Below are positions 25,027 to 38,464 of a DNA stretch of 64,000 nucleotides, one piece after another. Below the pieces are notes generated by a model that saw only the letters and a list, made by a program, of their open reading frames with translations, was not told the DNA's origin and made no database searches. Source of the DNA: Mikania micrantha (Eukaryota > Streptophyta > Magnoliopsida > Asterales > Asteraceae). The translations under genes were made by a program, and so were the position numbers. The DNA lies in NCBI GenBank assembly GCA_009363875.1, contig CM018694.1, positions 29,397,415-29,461,414 on the forward strand. The letters run 5' to 3'. Numbering within the stretch: position 1 is the stretch's first letter; each line of letters starts with the position of its first letter.

Positions 25027-28000
25027 ATATTTCTGATTGCTGATGGTAGCTCAGTGAGAAGACATGACAAATGAAATGACTTGCGAAGTCATTGGATTAC
25101 AAGTTGGAAAGATTGAAGAAAACAATAACACCATATGCTAAGAAGTGATTACACATAGTGAATAACAAACAGCCGATAGAACACAAGAACAACGCATTAT
25201 GACTCATGACGGGAGATTATTAGAGTGATCAAGCAAGATAATTGATAGTTACACTTTGTACTACGTAACTATGAATTATGTTACTTGTGAATTCTAGGAA
25301 ATCCTATTGTGATGATTAGTGTTTGAACTTAAAGATAAGTATAATGTTGCAAGTACCAATAACGAATCTTTTGAGTTGAACAAACACAACCATACAATAC
25401 GGCAACTAGCTGAATATAATTGTTCACATAAATACAAAAATTGCTAATGATGATATAGCAATGATGCTTTATAGCCTTCTTTGGGAGGGGTATGAGAACA
25501 CTAAAAATGCCGGGACAAATTATGGCAGAGTAACCTATTCAATTGATCAGATTGATCTCCTTAAACTCCTGACACCTTAGTCGTTGACTACGGTAACTAT
25601 TCATAAAAGCTTAAACAAACCCATTAATGCTTGAGAATTTTAGATCTCATTTGATAATGGGCATCAAATTTTAATTCAAATGATATGAACATATTATGAA
25701 TCCTAATGGCATGATGCCTTAGAGTAATTCATTCCTTTTCAAAGCATTCTGATAGTTTCAGGAGACTCCAGTCAACTGTCTTTCTTCTATCAGACAATTC
25801 CTTGTACTGCGTTCCTCTCAAAACAAGACACTAAACAGAATTTGATGCCTTCTGTAGAAGGTTAACTTAATAAGCACCGAGTGCAAATAAATAAATTGTT
25901 ACATAAATTTGTACGTGCTAGATCACGCAGACATGTAACTAAATACATGGTATACATATGTACTATTAAATCCCATTGTAAAACTCTATCCCTTTCCTTA
26001 TGAAGTTATTGTCAATAGTTAATGTCACACCTCGTTTCTTGCTATTGTCATAAGTTAGCTTCCTACTTGAGTACAAGTACTACACTCTTTATTAACCGAA
26101 TCAATGAGATTAATGCCAATCACTCGAGTTATTTAATGATTACATTATCAAAACTCAATTAAGGAAAAATTAGTGACATGAGTGTCATGAACCAGGCATG
26201 ACTAGACAAAATGCCTATTGTGTAAATTCCTTGCGATCAATGAACGAATCGTTAAACTCAATCCTGTTTTGGAATGTCACAACAAAAGAAATAAATACAA
26301 ACTACTTGACATACTTATATGAGGAGGAACTAGCTAATTTAAAACTACGTAAACACTCTTTTTGTCCTTGGGGCAAGCTAGATCTTAATAGTGTGGCGTC
26401 ATACCTAGACCTGGAGTCTAGTGCCCACTACACATTTGAAGAAGTATACAAGACTTTCAATACAATGACTTGATTAAACAAACGTTTAAGGTTTAGTTAC
26501 CTTAACCTATGATAATGGTAATGATTTACCAATGCTATAAACATAAGTTATGATGATCACAATTTCACACATCTAATTAAGTGATGAAATTAAAGTACAT
26601 TTGGATTAGGGAAATGCTAATGGTAAGACACCATAGCATAATTCATTTCCATACTTTAAACATGTTGTCTTCATTGTTGGATATATACCGATCGCCCTAA
26701 AAGGCAATTAATTATTCAAAGTTCAATCATTGAACAAACTTGGAAACTCTCTAAGGGTAATCTACAATCAACAAGAATGCTAATGAAAAGTTCATGTAAT
26801 CCTTGAACATGACATCGATCAGTGAACCGTGTGAAAATATAAGTAGCGTAATTGGTATCGATTACAATACGATTCAAACAAGAAATAATCTCATCAACAC
26901 TAATATTTTCGTCTTACATAGTCAACATCAAATTTCGCAAGTAGATACTTGTGACAAACTATTCGATCCAAAGTGACTATGAGTACTACACACCTTTTCT
27001 ATTATTATACAAAAGAGTAGTACTGTCATCTTAACTCAAGTGGCATTAATTGAACTACTACATTCGATTTAAGACAAATGAGTGGCTTGACTATACTAAG
27101 CCTCATATGGCTAGATACACCAACTATATTATATGTTCCCAATGGTTGAGGAAATCATATTATGTATCTTACACGACCTCAAACTCAAAAAAAAAAGGCG
27201 ATTGTCAAACTCTAATCCAATCAAGGACGACACATCCATGCTAAAGCTCTCTTCATTTCATGTGCTAGTCAACATTCTCATGTTGGCATTCTCTTTCTTA
27301 GTGATGGGACAAAAGCTTTCATTGAAAAATATATATTTTGAGAAATCTATATGATGAGGATGTTGTTCATCAATCATATCATGATGTTTCACAAATAGTT
27401 AACTCAAACATTGATCGTGTATGTTTAGATGGCTACATCACCTAGGTTAAGTCATCTTGATCAACATACCTTTTAGAGACGACTTTGACAAATGTTATAT
27501 TCATGTCATTCACTCCCAGTTGTTTGAAACTAGGACATGAATAAAAAGGAAAGTTCTATGTAGGGACAAACTTACTATTTTCATGATGAAAAATAGGAAT
27601 CTCTCATAATGTGTACCCTCCACATTCAATCTGTTATCAATATACTCTCAAAGTTAAACGTGTGTGACAACAATGGTCATTAACACACTTTGAACCTTTT
27701 AAGACCATTCTATCTTATAGAGTTGACTCATAAATTCCGAATTAGCGGTTAGTAATCACAAGTCGATGAAAAAATTTTGGTAGGAGTGCAATTATCTCAA
27801 TTCCTAAGAGAGAGTCATTAGTGGGAAAACTGAGAAGAGGCTAATATATTGTTCACTCATATAACCACGTAGTGAGTGTTGATGAATTCATGAATCATTG
27901 TAGCGAACACTGAAGACATATACAAAGAATTTAATAATCCTTATAGGATTTCATGAACTGTCGATAGAAATTCATAAGAGATCTTGTGTTAATTCACAAG

Positions 28001-29224
28001 GACTTATTTCTGATTATGTCAAGAGAGCGATTGGGAAGGGAAATTGTTCTTAAATCAGAATGTGCCATGAGTATCCAAACTATGGTTTTTGTGGGGTCAT
28101 ACTATCATGAAGAATCAACCTGTCTTAGTTTGAGGAGTTTGGTTGATTAGGAGTTGCCTATATGTAATTCGTTTATTTATGAAGTAGCGATTTTTGTCGG
28201 TCATTTATGGGAAAATTAATGACTTCGAGTCTCCAAATGATCGACTACAATTGGAATAGAATGAAGGACTTAAAGAACACAGTAACTAGGAACTGTCAGA
28301 AATAGTTGCAGTAATATAGAGACGAAAGCGTGTTAGCCACTTAGCCATTTAATTGACATAACTTGTTTTGCTCCATATGCAATTAAGGAAGTCAAGTAAC
28401 CATTAACTTGACTTGTGCTTTAGAACAAGATGCCTGATATCCCTCGACTTGAATAAAACACTATTCGTAGGAATGTCGAAATAACATCTTAAGCGTTCGA
28501 CAATCGAAAGATAGGATTATGCAGAATCTCTAGTTAGTGGGAAGCTAGTCAAGCGAAAGTGTTCAATACGATACTTAACTCGTAAGGGTCCTTATTTTAA
28601 TTAAGTTATCAAAGAGATTTTCAAATAAACTCATGGATATTTCTAACAAAAATGAGTTGTATAAGGAAGATTTGTCGTTTCAAGACAAGTACTTAAGGAA
28701 AAATAAAAGAAGAATTCATTTTCCTTATACATATAGCTTATAGGATGGTTAATGATAACAACATGAATGATAGAGATCATCGAGTTATTACCAAGAGAAT
28801 TGCATAAATGACGATATACATCAACAGAGAAGGCCCACAAAATTTTGTTATCCTAATCAACGAGGCAAATTTAAGTTTTTTCAAATAACAACATTTGACA
28901 AATTCAAGTTAGCAAAGATAGTCAGACTGCCTATCGGGTACATTTCTTTAAGAGAAACAACTTACGAGTTGCAATAAGATTATCACATGAACCATTTATG
29001 GTCAAGATGTTAAATCCCTTAAACTCAGTCAAGAATGAGGCAAATATGATGCCAAAGGAAAGCTTCGTGAAAGCTCAATTCACATACTCACTAGCACCAC
29101 TTACTAGATTAATTTCTTCAAGAAACATATCTACAAGTGAACTAACCCGTTAGACAAGTTACAACCTCTCTAGAAATAAGCGATGTCTAATTTCGAGGAC
29201 GAAATATCTTAAAGGAGGGGAGAC
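25027..29224 (+). mobile_element. LARD internal region 2, right part
   Basis: Continues the second LARD internal region after the nested insertion and matches 7118-11320. It has small differences, for example a short deletion near 28288 relative to about 10379. Ends with the hairpin and polypurine tract. Confidence 0.85.
26198..26473 (+). CDS. Second copy of the unrecognised 91-residue LARD frame
   Basis: Same length as 8289-8564 with four replacements. No known domain. Retained length without codon-level constraint argues for a recent common origin rather than function. Confidence 0.2.
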   Translation: MTRQNAYCVNSLRSMNESLNSILFWNVTTKEINTNYLTYLYEEELANLKLRKHSFCPWGKLDLNSVASYLDLESSAHYTFEEVYKTFNTMT

Positions 29225-32200
29225 TGTAACAACCGCAAAAAAAATTGTTAACAGATTTAATACAATTGAGCCAAACTAAGTAGGCCCAACTAAGCCCAGT
29301 GAGGCCCATCACGGATTAAGGCTCATATAACCCTAACTAGGCCCAACAAGAAACGTCTTTCATTTAAGGCCCAAATTAAAGTTTATGGGCCCATTTGAGC
29401 TAACACGATATCCTTAATGAATTGATACGTAATTAACTAAATGTTTGCGAAAATCAACGGACGAGTTACTGATTAACGTGTTAAATGATCAGTTATCATC
29501 ACAAAATTTATAAATGCGTTTGCAACGTTTTATAAATATTAAAATTAGTATTATTATTAAAACCAACTAAAGAGACAGTTTAAAACGGTTAAACCGTTGA
29601 ACAGACGTAAATGGGTTTAAACCGCTGCATTTATTTTTATTCTATGAATTAATTTTACTAGATTGTTAGTGTATTTTTAACATGTTCTGGTCACGAAATA
29701 ATAATCATTGAAAAGGATAACGTGACTTGAGCCGGTCATTACGCGAGTGATACGCGGTTTATACCTGATACAGACTAACCTAGGTTATCTCCACCAATTC
29801 TAAGCCCTAGATATAAATAGAAAGTGAGAACTTTTGCTCCCCTCTTTTGTCAGCCGTTCTACACATACATTACACACACTAATGTGTGTGTTTCATTTCA
29901 ACCGGAAATAGGAAGCAAGACACCACCGACCTCCTTCAGCCACCATCATTTCCGGCGCATCCAACCCTATACAATCTCCAGCCTCGTCGACCCCATCACC
30001 TGTTCCTGGCGAGCACACACCATCTAGTGTGTGCGAGTTTGCGATCGGGAGCCCAAGAACAAGATTCGGTAGGCACTTCTCAGCTGAATTCCGACAACAG
30101 CCCTTATCCGGCAAGCTTCGGCTTTTGCAACCACCGCAACCTCTCATCCCAACTCTAGTCACCCTCGTCCTTCTATCTGTCCAACGAAACACACAATCTG
30201 GTGCGTGCGTGTGTGCATCCAAATGAGAAGGAGAAAATGAGCAACACTAGCTCACGTATGACACCATTTCCGGAGGATTTCCGGCGAGCTGGGGCTGCAT
30301 TCAGATGGTGCAACAACCTCCTCCCTAGACACCATCTTCTCCTGATGAAACTTCTAAGCTCTTATTGACTCAGGTTACGCAAAGTGTTGTAGGGTCGACA
30401 GGTACTAGCAACTAGAATAACCATGGTGGTGGTCGTTTGGCTTCAAATGGCAACCGTTTAAAGAGTATAACATGTCTTCGGTGGGTCAAGAAAAATACGA
30501 CCAAGGCTACCATTTTGGCCTCCAACCAGCTTAGCTTGGTCCTACCAACAAGGTAAATAACATGTGTATCTCACAAATCTCAAAAGGGTTTGCTTGATTT
30601 ACATCTAATCTCGTTAATTTTGTGAGCATGTGGCTTTGGTTAGGTGGTTCAAAACCCGATCAAAGTTGGTTTTGCTTGGATCATGTTTGTTTTGTTAGAT
30701 CTTTGACTTGATCTCATTGATTTGGTGATGTAATGATTAAAACAGGTCAGATCTGTGAACGAGAGTAGTTCGGGTCGTTCCCGACGCTCTCGAGCCTCGA
30801 TCTAACAAAAGTCAAGAAAGTCAAAGAGGTCGAAGAGGCCAAACTTAGTCAAACAACATGTTAGCATGCTCGGTTTTGTTCGTGACGCAAAAACGAACAC
30901 GTTGATGTGCACGGATCTCTATACGGGTTACCGGTTCTCAAAATGACTTCGCGTACGCAAACTGACTCGGCAGGTATACCCGTACGCTATGATATAGAAT
31001 ATTACCGTGTTTCGTGCGTTATTAGAGTTTATACTCATGACTAAATTAAACTAAAGACACAGAAATATATACATATACGAAAGATTCTAACGATTATAAA
31101 TCGATAAAAATATATAATTCGATTTAAAGGACAAAGTACCGTAACGAAGTGAATGAGTGATGACATCAAGAAAGTTTAGACGCACCTGTAAACACATAAT
31201 ATGATTTAATGTTAATTTTATAATACGAGATATTTGGACAAGTTTATAAAATCGGAATAAAAGGATACCCTACCCTTTTTATTATACACACACACACACA
31301 TTTTCGATTTTTTTTAAAATGAGAGTTTTCACACAAATGATTTTATTAAATATATAATGCAACTTGAAAGGTTTTATTATATTAAAACTCAAATATTAGC
31401 TTCTGTAATGTTTGATTTTAGGAATGATCACTTTATATAAACCCAAGTGTTAAACACTTTCAAATTTCAAAATACTCTAAGTTTATGTTATCAAATCGAT
31501 TATAAAAATCTATATTTGGATTTAATCACTACTATTTCAACAAAATAGTTTTAAATGTATTTCGTACATATATAAATACATTTCAGGATACATCAGAACC
31601 TTATTACAACGGATTATACATATACAAGTTAAGATATTTTAAATATCTTTATTTAAAATATGAACTAGCTATTCGACGAAGTCTTATATAATCACAATAA
31701 TTATCTAGTTTTGATAATTAATATTATATCTGCACATTTCAACATATCAAGTATAAGCACATTCGATCAAATAAATAATCGAATATTAAAGGATAAACAT
31801 GATTGATCAAGAGAACATAGGTAAACAAAAGTCTTCAATTAATCCAACTTAACAAAAGCGAGGACACGTTAAATCACGTGCTACAGTTGTGTCATATAGG
31901 CACATGAAACAAGATTGTTAATGTCAGTTATTGATATACATTTGATTTACAAACAGGAACTTGTGTATCATTTGATTGGGAAATGCTATACATTATCAAA
32001 CATACGTAGTTGACTAGCACTGATGTACTGACTATGTTTACTCAGACTTGATTATCACAACGCATGGACATGGGTTCCATTGCTATATACACTGTGAGTA
32101 TTCGTAGCCCTTTTTTCATTTTACATATTTTGGGGGAAATACATGCTACTATACTTGACTTTTGCTTTGATACAAGAATCTACTTTCACTACTATTACAG

Positions 32201-33115
32201 TGAGTATTCGTAGCCCCTTTTTCATTTTACATATTTTGGGGGAAATACATGCTACTATACTTGACTTTTGCTTTGATACAAGAATCTACTTTCACTACTA
32301 TTACTGTGAGTATTCGTAGCCCCTTTTTCATTTTACATATTTTGGGGGAAATACATGCTACTATACTTGACTTTTGCTTTGATACAAGAATCTACTTTCA
32401 CTACTATTACAGTGAGTATTCGTAGCCCTTTTTCATGTTACATATTTTGGGGGAAATACATGCTACAATACTTGATTTCTTTTACTATGATACAAGAATT
32501 CTTTTACCAGAATCCACGCACATACTTCTCGAAGTATGTTATATGAGACAAGAAAGTTGTATTGCATGAGACAAGAATTTATCACATTAACTTCCCCAGT
32601 ATCCTACACAACCATTTAACTCATAGCGATGATCCGATGAATTAATATAAGTTAGTACTAGCGGGGTTTGACAAACCTCCATTCATGGTTTGGTAGCGCC
32701 ATCCACAACTCCATGGTTTATGAATGGTATATTTCCACCAAGAACTAATGTCCTCGTGATAAGGCATTAACAAGAAAAGGGGAATACAAGAAGTCAATAG
32801 GTATGGTTGTGGACTCGTGCAGATGGCAACAAATCACACTTATGATTTACATGTTATCCTTACAACATAACATTTTGGGATTGCGATCCTACAAGATTTT
32901 GATTGAAACATTTTACTTGTTCTTGAATGAAAATCACTATTATTTAAACTGTTTGATCAAGACATAAAACCTACAAACTCACCAACTTTTTAGTTGACAC
33001 TTGATTTTGCATGTATTTCAGGTACCAACCTAAGGCTAGATATGGACTTTACACCTAAGGCTAGATACAGTTTCGTCGCATCTCCCGTGTTTCCGCCTAC
33101 GGCGGGGGTGTGACA
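29225..33115 (+). repeat. LARD LTR3 (3891 bp)
   Basis: Right outer LTR, ending GTGTGACA before target duplication GCTTG. Specific differences: an extra block of about 40 bases near 30333-30373, and a deletion of about 60 bases just before the terminal region (near 33052-33066). TATAAATA at 29812-29819; acceptor-like CAG at 33019-33021. Confidence 0.9.
32094..32515 (+). repeat. 106-bp tandem repeat in LTR3, four copies
   Basis: Copies start at 32094, 32200, 32306 and 32412, matching LTR1 and LTR2. Confidence 0.9.
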
Positions 33116-33563
33116 GCTTGTATCATACAGGCGTCCGCCCCCTTAAAAAAGTTGTTTTTTTCGAAAATTATCCTCACAATCGCACGCCAGTATGATACAG
33201 GCGTCCGCTCGCTTAAAAATTTCATTTTGTTGATAACAATTTTGTCGAGCAGGATGGATGTTTACCGACTTTATTTAACAGGCATCTGACCTTAAAAAAT
33301 AGGTATATATATTTTGCATAAGTGTGCTAAATTATCTTTTTTCTTCAATTGTTTGACACGATTAATTGGTATCTTTTACTTCAATGGATAAGCAATACAC
33401 TTCTCAACCAACTAATAAACCTTCGAAATGGATATTTTAAAATGGAGAATGTTAAAAAGCAACACTGAATGATCGAGTGATCCATTGTTATTGGAGCACC
33501 ATCACGAATGTTTCCAACCAAATGTGGGACCAGGAGTAAAAAAAACCATTTAAAGATGTTAAA
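33116..33563. other. LARD right flank
   Basis: Begins with the target duplication, then continues the GC-rich degenerate repeat interrupted by the LARD (ATACAGGCGTCCGC twice, to about 33215). The remainder up to the copia integrase is non-coding; the copia gag and protease that should precede it are absent. Confidence 0.5.
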
Positions 33564-34281
33564 ATGATATCTAGTAAATTAGAACTTATTCGATCAGATT
33601 TGTGGGATTTTCATAGTACAACATCTTTAGGTAATAAAAAATATGTTGTGACATTTATTGATGATGCCACTAGATATTGTTATGTGTATTTAGTTCATAC
33701 CAAGGATGAAGCATTAGGGAAATTTACAATATTTAAACAAGAAGTTGAGCTGTTTCATGGTAATCTAATCAAAATACTTAGAAAAGAACGTGGAGATGAA
33801 TACTATGATCCAGTGTTCTTTCAATCCTATGGTATAATTCATCAAACCACATCACCTTATACACCACAGCAGAACGGTGTTGCTAAAAGGAAAAAGAGGA
33901 CAATAAAAGAAATAGTAAATTCCTTGCTATTATACTCTGGCTTGAGTGATGGATTTTGGGGAGAAGCAATGTTAACTGCTTGCTATATTTTGAATAGAAC
34001 TCCAAATAAAAGAAACAACGTAACCCCTTATGAGTTGTGGAAAGGAAAACATCCTAACTTGTGTTACATGAAAGTTTGGGGGTGTAGGGCTGTTGTGCGC
34101 CTTACATAGCCCAAGAGAAAGAACATTGGTGAAAGGGGAATTGATTGTATATTTATTGGATATGCTGAAAATTCCAAAGCCTATAGATCCTATGTATTAG
34201 AATCAAATGATTCAGTGTCAGTAAGTAGTGTTATAGAATCTAGAGATGAGATTTTTGATGAAGATAGATTCACATCAATGC
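33564..34281 (+). pseudogene. Ty1/copia integrase fragment
   Basis: Integrase core: LIRSDLWDF (first Asp), YVVTFIDDATRYCYVYL, the second catalytic region as KERGDEYYDPVFFQSYGI, and TPQQNGVAKRKKRTIKE with the Glu region. Then GFWGEAMLTACYILNRTP and PYELWKGKHPN. The normal NGVAERKNR Glu-Arg pair reads NGVAKRKKR. The frame ends at a stop at 34107-34109; integrase C-terminal homology resumes beyond it (NIGERGIDCIFIGYAE) up to the solo LTR. The copia element is 5'-truncated. Confidence 0.88.
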
Positions 34282-34286
34282 CTAGG

Positions 34287-35994
34287 TGATGTACCTAAAA
34301 GTGGTCTATAAAAATGACTTTAAACACTAACCTAGACTTAACTTAATTACAACGAGCTAAAACAGAAAATCCTAAACTAAACCACTACGACAGGCAAGTG
34401 TACCTATCAATTGTAGAATAGCTAATGAAAGTCCGGATATCGAACCCACGAGACACTGACTTAACAAAACAAGATTAGAAAATGATTTAAAACAAAGGAG
34501 GTTCTTTAATAAAAATGACAATTACTAAATTGAATTAAACTAATTATCCTAATTAAATTAGAAAAAGCCAATTTAACTAAAATTAAACCCTAAAACAGAT
34601 TAACAAATTTTATGAAAAGAAATGACCTACAATTTTAGAAAAACTTAAACAATTGAGAAAAACTCTACTTAGGTTGAATTCTTGTTTGTGATTATTGAAA
34701 CTATTGACTTTGTTTGACACGATGGAACTAGGATCTTAAACAGCAAAACTTAGGTAACCTGATGGATTCTGGATCAATTACCAGATGTAACCAACTAAGA
34801 AAACCTAATTTTGCAATAAACACACTAGTTAGTTAGATCACCTCCCGGATTTTTCCAACAACACTTTTGTACTCAAATGAACAAGTCACATTCCTGATTT
34901 TCTTGTTCCAATACACCAAAGATGCAAGAAGTAATCTGAAAATGTCTAATTTGACACGAAATGACAATAACACTAAGTCTTTCAAATAACCATCCCTTCC
35001 GGGTAATTACTAAGAAAACCTGAATGCTAAATATCACCCGACAAGTCTATCACCTTCCGGATTTCTAAACTTAGACACACATAAAACCCTAAGAACATCA
35101 ATCACACCTTTTCCTATGGCTAGTGATATCAAACAAGCCACAAACTAGTCATAACACCAAGTCAATGACCTAATACGCGTCTAACACCGAAAGACATTCA
35201 ATAAACACGTATGGAACATGATATGAACTGATATAATCAAGATTAGATATGCAAAATTCATCAAAATGACATAATAAGATCTGTTACAAAAGTGTTTTCA
35301 ATCAAAAATCAAAACCATAGTTAATAGTAATCAATAATCATGCAAACATTCATTCTAACCTAAGTAGAATGAAAGAACTAGCCAAATAACATCATCATCA
35401 GTCAAGAATAATCAGAAACAACAAGATGAAATGTGATAATATAATGAAAATGAAGAACAAATAAGAACAATGAAGTAACCAAGATGTCTTCACATAAACT
35501 CTAGCCTCCTAGCCCTCCAAGCTCTCCAAATGCTTCCCAATGCTCCAGAAATGCTCCTCTACTTCAAAAATGGTCGAGAATGAATGTTGAAACGGCTGGG
35601 GAGCGTCTCCTTTTTATTCTCGAATAGTTGTTGGCTTTTTTCAAATTTCAAACTTCTTCGCGTACCGCGAAGATAAATTGAACCCATATCAGCGTACCGC
35701 GATGGACAAAACAAGCGGGCTACTCCCGAATTCCTTCGCGTACCGCGAAGGTTTTCTTCTCCTCCTTAACGTACCGCGACAGGTGAAAAATGATTAAAAC
35801 TTGTCTTTTTCTCTTGATTTCAACCGAGGCTCGATTCCTTCGGGTTTCAACCTCGATTTCCGCTCATTTCACTCGACAAACCTGTAAAAGCCACAAAATG
35901 TAAAAAGAAACTAAAAATAACTATAAACGACGTATTTACAACTTAAAATCGACTCAAATTCACTTAAAAACCAGATGTGTTTTACAACCCATCA
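34287..35994 (-). mobile_element. Solo LTR (1708 bp) inserted in the copia element
   Basis: Ends TGATG..CATCA, splitting copia sequence between CCTAG and ACCAAGG. Flanks CTAGG (34282-34286) and CTAGA (35995-35999) are a 5-bp target duplication with one mismatch. No internal region or second LTR is seen, hence solo. A TATA-like sequence on the minus strand (AGAATAAAAAGG, about 35609-35620), with the hairpin quartet upstream of it at 35656-35781, suggests minus orientation. Family unknown. Confidence 0.7.
35656..35781 (-). promoter_or_regulatory. Hairpin quartet upstream of the solo-LTR TATA box
   Basis: Four units around a TAC centre: CTTCGCG-TAC-CGCGAAG (35656-35672), GCG-TAC-CGC (35692-35700), CCTTCGCG-TAC-CGCGAAGG (35733-35751) and a weaker CG-TAC-CG (about 35770-35776). 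A CGGG..CCCG stem (35716-35728) sits between units two and three. The order matches element A. Confidence 0.6.
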
Positions 35995-35999
35995 CTAGA

Positions 36000-37755
36000 C
36001 CAAGGGACATTGGTCTGAATTCAAATAATACAATTATTAACTCAGCAAATAATGCTTCTACTAATGTTAATAACACCCTTGTCTCCTCAGAGCCAAGGAA
36101 AAGTGTTAGAACAAGACGGGCAAAATCTTTTGGTTCTGATTTCCATCTCTACTTGATTGAGGGATCTAGGGTTGACACCGAGCCAAATTTCTATTACTGT
36201 TATAATATAGAAGAGGATCCAATACGTTATTAGGAAGCTATGGCTTCTAGAGATGTGTCATTTTGGAAAGAGGCCATACAAGATGAAATGGATTCAATTA
36301 TGCAAAATAACACTTGGAAACTTACTAACTTACCACCTGGTTGTAAACCACTAGGTAATAAGTGGATCTTCAAGAGGAAAATGAAAGTGGATGACAATAT
36401 TGATAAATTTAAAGCTAGACTAGTAGTACAGGGATTTAGACAAAAAGAAGAAATTGACTTCTTTCACACATACACACCTGTTGCTAGAATAGCAACCATA
36501 AGGTTGTTAGTTGCACTCGCTTCGATTCATAATTTGATAAAATATCAAATGGATGTGAAAACAACTTTCTTAAATGATGAGTTGGATGAAGAAATGTACA
36601 TGAAGCAACCTGATGGATTTATATTACCTGGTAATGAACATAAGGTGTGTAAGCTCATCAAATCACTATATGGTCTGAAACAAGCACCCAAACAGTGGCA
36701 CCAAAAATTTGATGAGGTAATTCTATCAAACGGTTTCTACTTAAACCAAGCTAATAAGTGTGTTTATAGCATATTTAACTCTTCAGGAAAAAGAGTCATT
36801 ATTTGTCTATATGTAGATGACATGCTTATTTTTTGGTACTGATCAAGTAAAGGTTGATGAAACAAAGAGCTTGTTATCTTCTAAATTTGATGTGAAAGAT
36901 TTGGGGGAGGCTGATGTTATCTTGGGAATAAGGATTAAAAGAAATAATACTAATATTTCTTTCACACAATCACATTATATTGAAAAGGTGTTAAGAAAAT
37001 TCAATCATTGGGATTCTTCATCAGTAAACACTCCTATAGACTCAAACTCCAAACTTATGCCTAATAAAGGCAATTATGTCTCTCAGCTTCAATATGCAAA
37101 GGTTATTGGATGTTTGATGTATGCTATGATTAGTACAAGACCAGATATAGCATATGCAACTGGAATACTAGGTAGATTTACTAGTGATCCAAGTACACAA
37201 CACTTGCAAGCTGTATATATACTTTTAAAGTACTTAAAGGGGACCATGAGCTATGGATTGAAATACTCAGGCTTCCCTTCATTCATAGAAGGTTATTCTG
37301 ATGCAAGCTGGATAACTGTAATGGAAGACCACTCCTCTATAAGTGGGTGGGTATTTCTGCTTGGTGGTGGAGCCATTACTTGGGCTTAAAAAAACAGACA
37401 TGCATCACCAATTCGACTATGGAATCTGAGTTTGTAGCCTTAGAAGCGGCTGGAAAAGAAGCTGAATGGCTAAAGAATCTGATTTATGAGATTCCATTGT
37501 GGTCTAAACCGATATCATCCATATCTATCAGAAGTGATAGTGCAGCTATTGGCTAAAGCTTGTAGTCATGTGTATAATGGAAAGTCAAGACACTTGGGTG
37601 TTAGACATAGCATGATTAGAGAATTAATCATTAATAGTCTGATATCTATACAATTTGTCAAATCAGAATTTAATATGGTTGATCATCTAACCATAGGGTT
37701 AACTAGAGATCTAGTGAAAAAATCAGCCATAAGGATGGGTTTAAAGTCCATTTAA
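36000..37755 (+). pseudogene. Ty1/copia reverse transcriptase and RNase H, frameshifted
   Basis: RT: WKEAIQDEMDSIMQNNTW, PLGNKWIFKRKM, KARLVVQGFRQ, YTPVARIATIRLL, YQMDVKTTFLN (normally KTAFLNG), LYGLKQAPKQWH and the catalytic YVDDMLIF. RNase H relic: GYSDASWI, then NSTMESEFVALEAAGKEAEWL, and SRHLGVRHSMIREL at the end. Breaks: stop TAG just before 36240, an extra T in a T run near 36831-36835, a frame change at 37388 and another near 37553. Catalytic YVDD is retained but the polyprotein cannot be made. Confidence 0.9.
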
Positions 37756-38248
37756 ATTTGTCTTATGACAAGACACTCAATTCCCATCTAATACAATGTT
37801 AGATGTTAAATTCAGTATGAAAAGCTTGTTGTAAAAACATTGGAACACGTCATTCAAACATCCCAAGGTATGTGTTCAGACTGCAAGATAAATTAGGTTG
37901 AAGTTTTACTTCTTAATAGTTCTTTGAAAAATTGCATTTGCAGGAGCAAGAATCTAGAGAACTACCTATATGAGTATGAAGTTTAGCTGCTTCAAGAAGC
38001 TGTGGACTGAGCTTTGATATGCTCATTGAAGGATTAGGGCACAAGCTAGTAAAATATCATGTCAAAACAATTAATATGTAAATTTATGTGTATATTACCT
38101 TTAGGATACCTTTAGTATTCGAATATTTGAATCGTGTGATATACTAATTTTAAAATTCAATCCATAGGATATTTTCATTTATGCATAAGTTTGATTGTAT
38201 GAGAGATATGTAAAGTTAATCATTGATATTACTAAAATGGGAGAGAAA
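37756..38248 (+). other. Copia 3' untranslated region with polypurine tract
   Basis: Non-coding stretch after RNase H. The purine-rich AAATGGGAGAGAAA (about 38235-38248) directly precedes the LTR start TGTTGG and serves as the polypurine tract. Confidence 0.6.
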
Positions 38249-38409
38249 TGTTGGTAATTTTATTAATTCTCAATATAAATTTTGTAATATTGGATTAACT
38301 TTGATCGAGTGAACAATATTGGTTACTAACGAATTTGGAGATGGAGATAGATTCGTTTAAGCTAATATAGTTATGTATGAATTTATAATAATAATAATAA
38401 TAATGATAA

Positions 38410-38464
<55 letters not shown>

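Larger units (their letters stand above)
2612..33115 (+). mobile_element. LARD-like non-autonomous LTR retrotransposon in a three-LTR, two-internal array
   Basis: Order: LTR1 2612-6503, internal 6504-11320, LTR2 11321-15206, internal 15207-29224 (with a nested gypsy element at 15827-25026), LTR3 29225-33115. Each LTR starts TGTAACAAC and ends GTGTGACA. Both internal regions begin with a tRNA-iMet-type primer binding site and end with a polypurine tract. The target duplication GCTTG occurs only at 2607-2611 and 33116-33120. No gag or pol is recognisable, so the element fits the large retrotransposon derivative class: LTRs near 3.9 kb and a non-coding internal region near 4.8 kb. It would need helper proteins; the polypurine-tract hairpin and LTR motifs shared with nearby gypsy elements suggest a Ty3/gypsy chromovirus origin. 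Confidence 0.9.

Noticed and set aside
33564..37755. A possible active copia element
   Set aside because: It lacks the 5' LTR, gag and protease, has several frameshifts and stops, and is split by a solo LTR.
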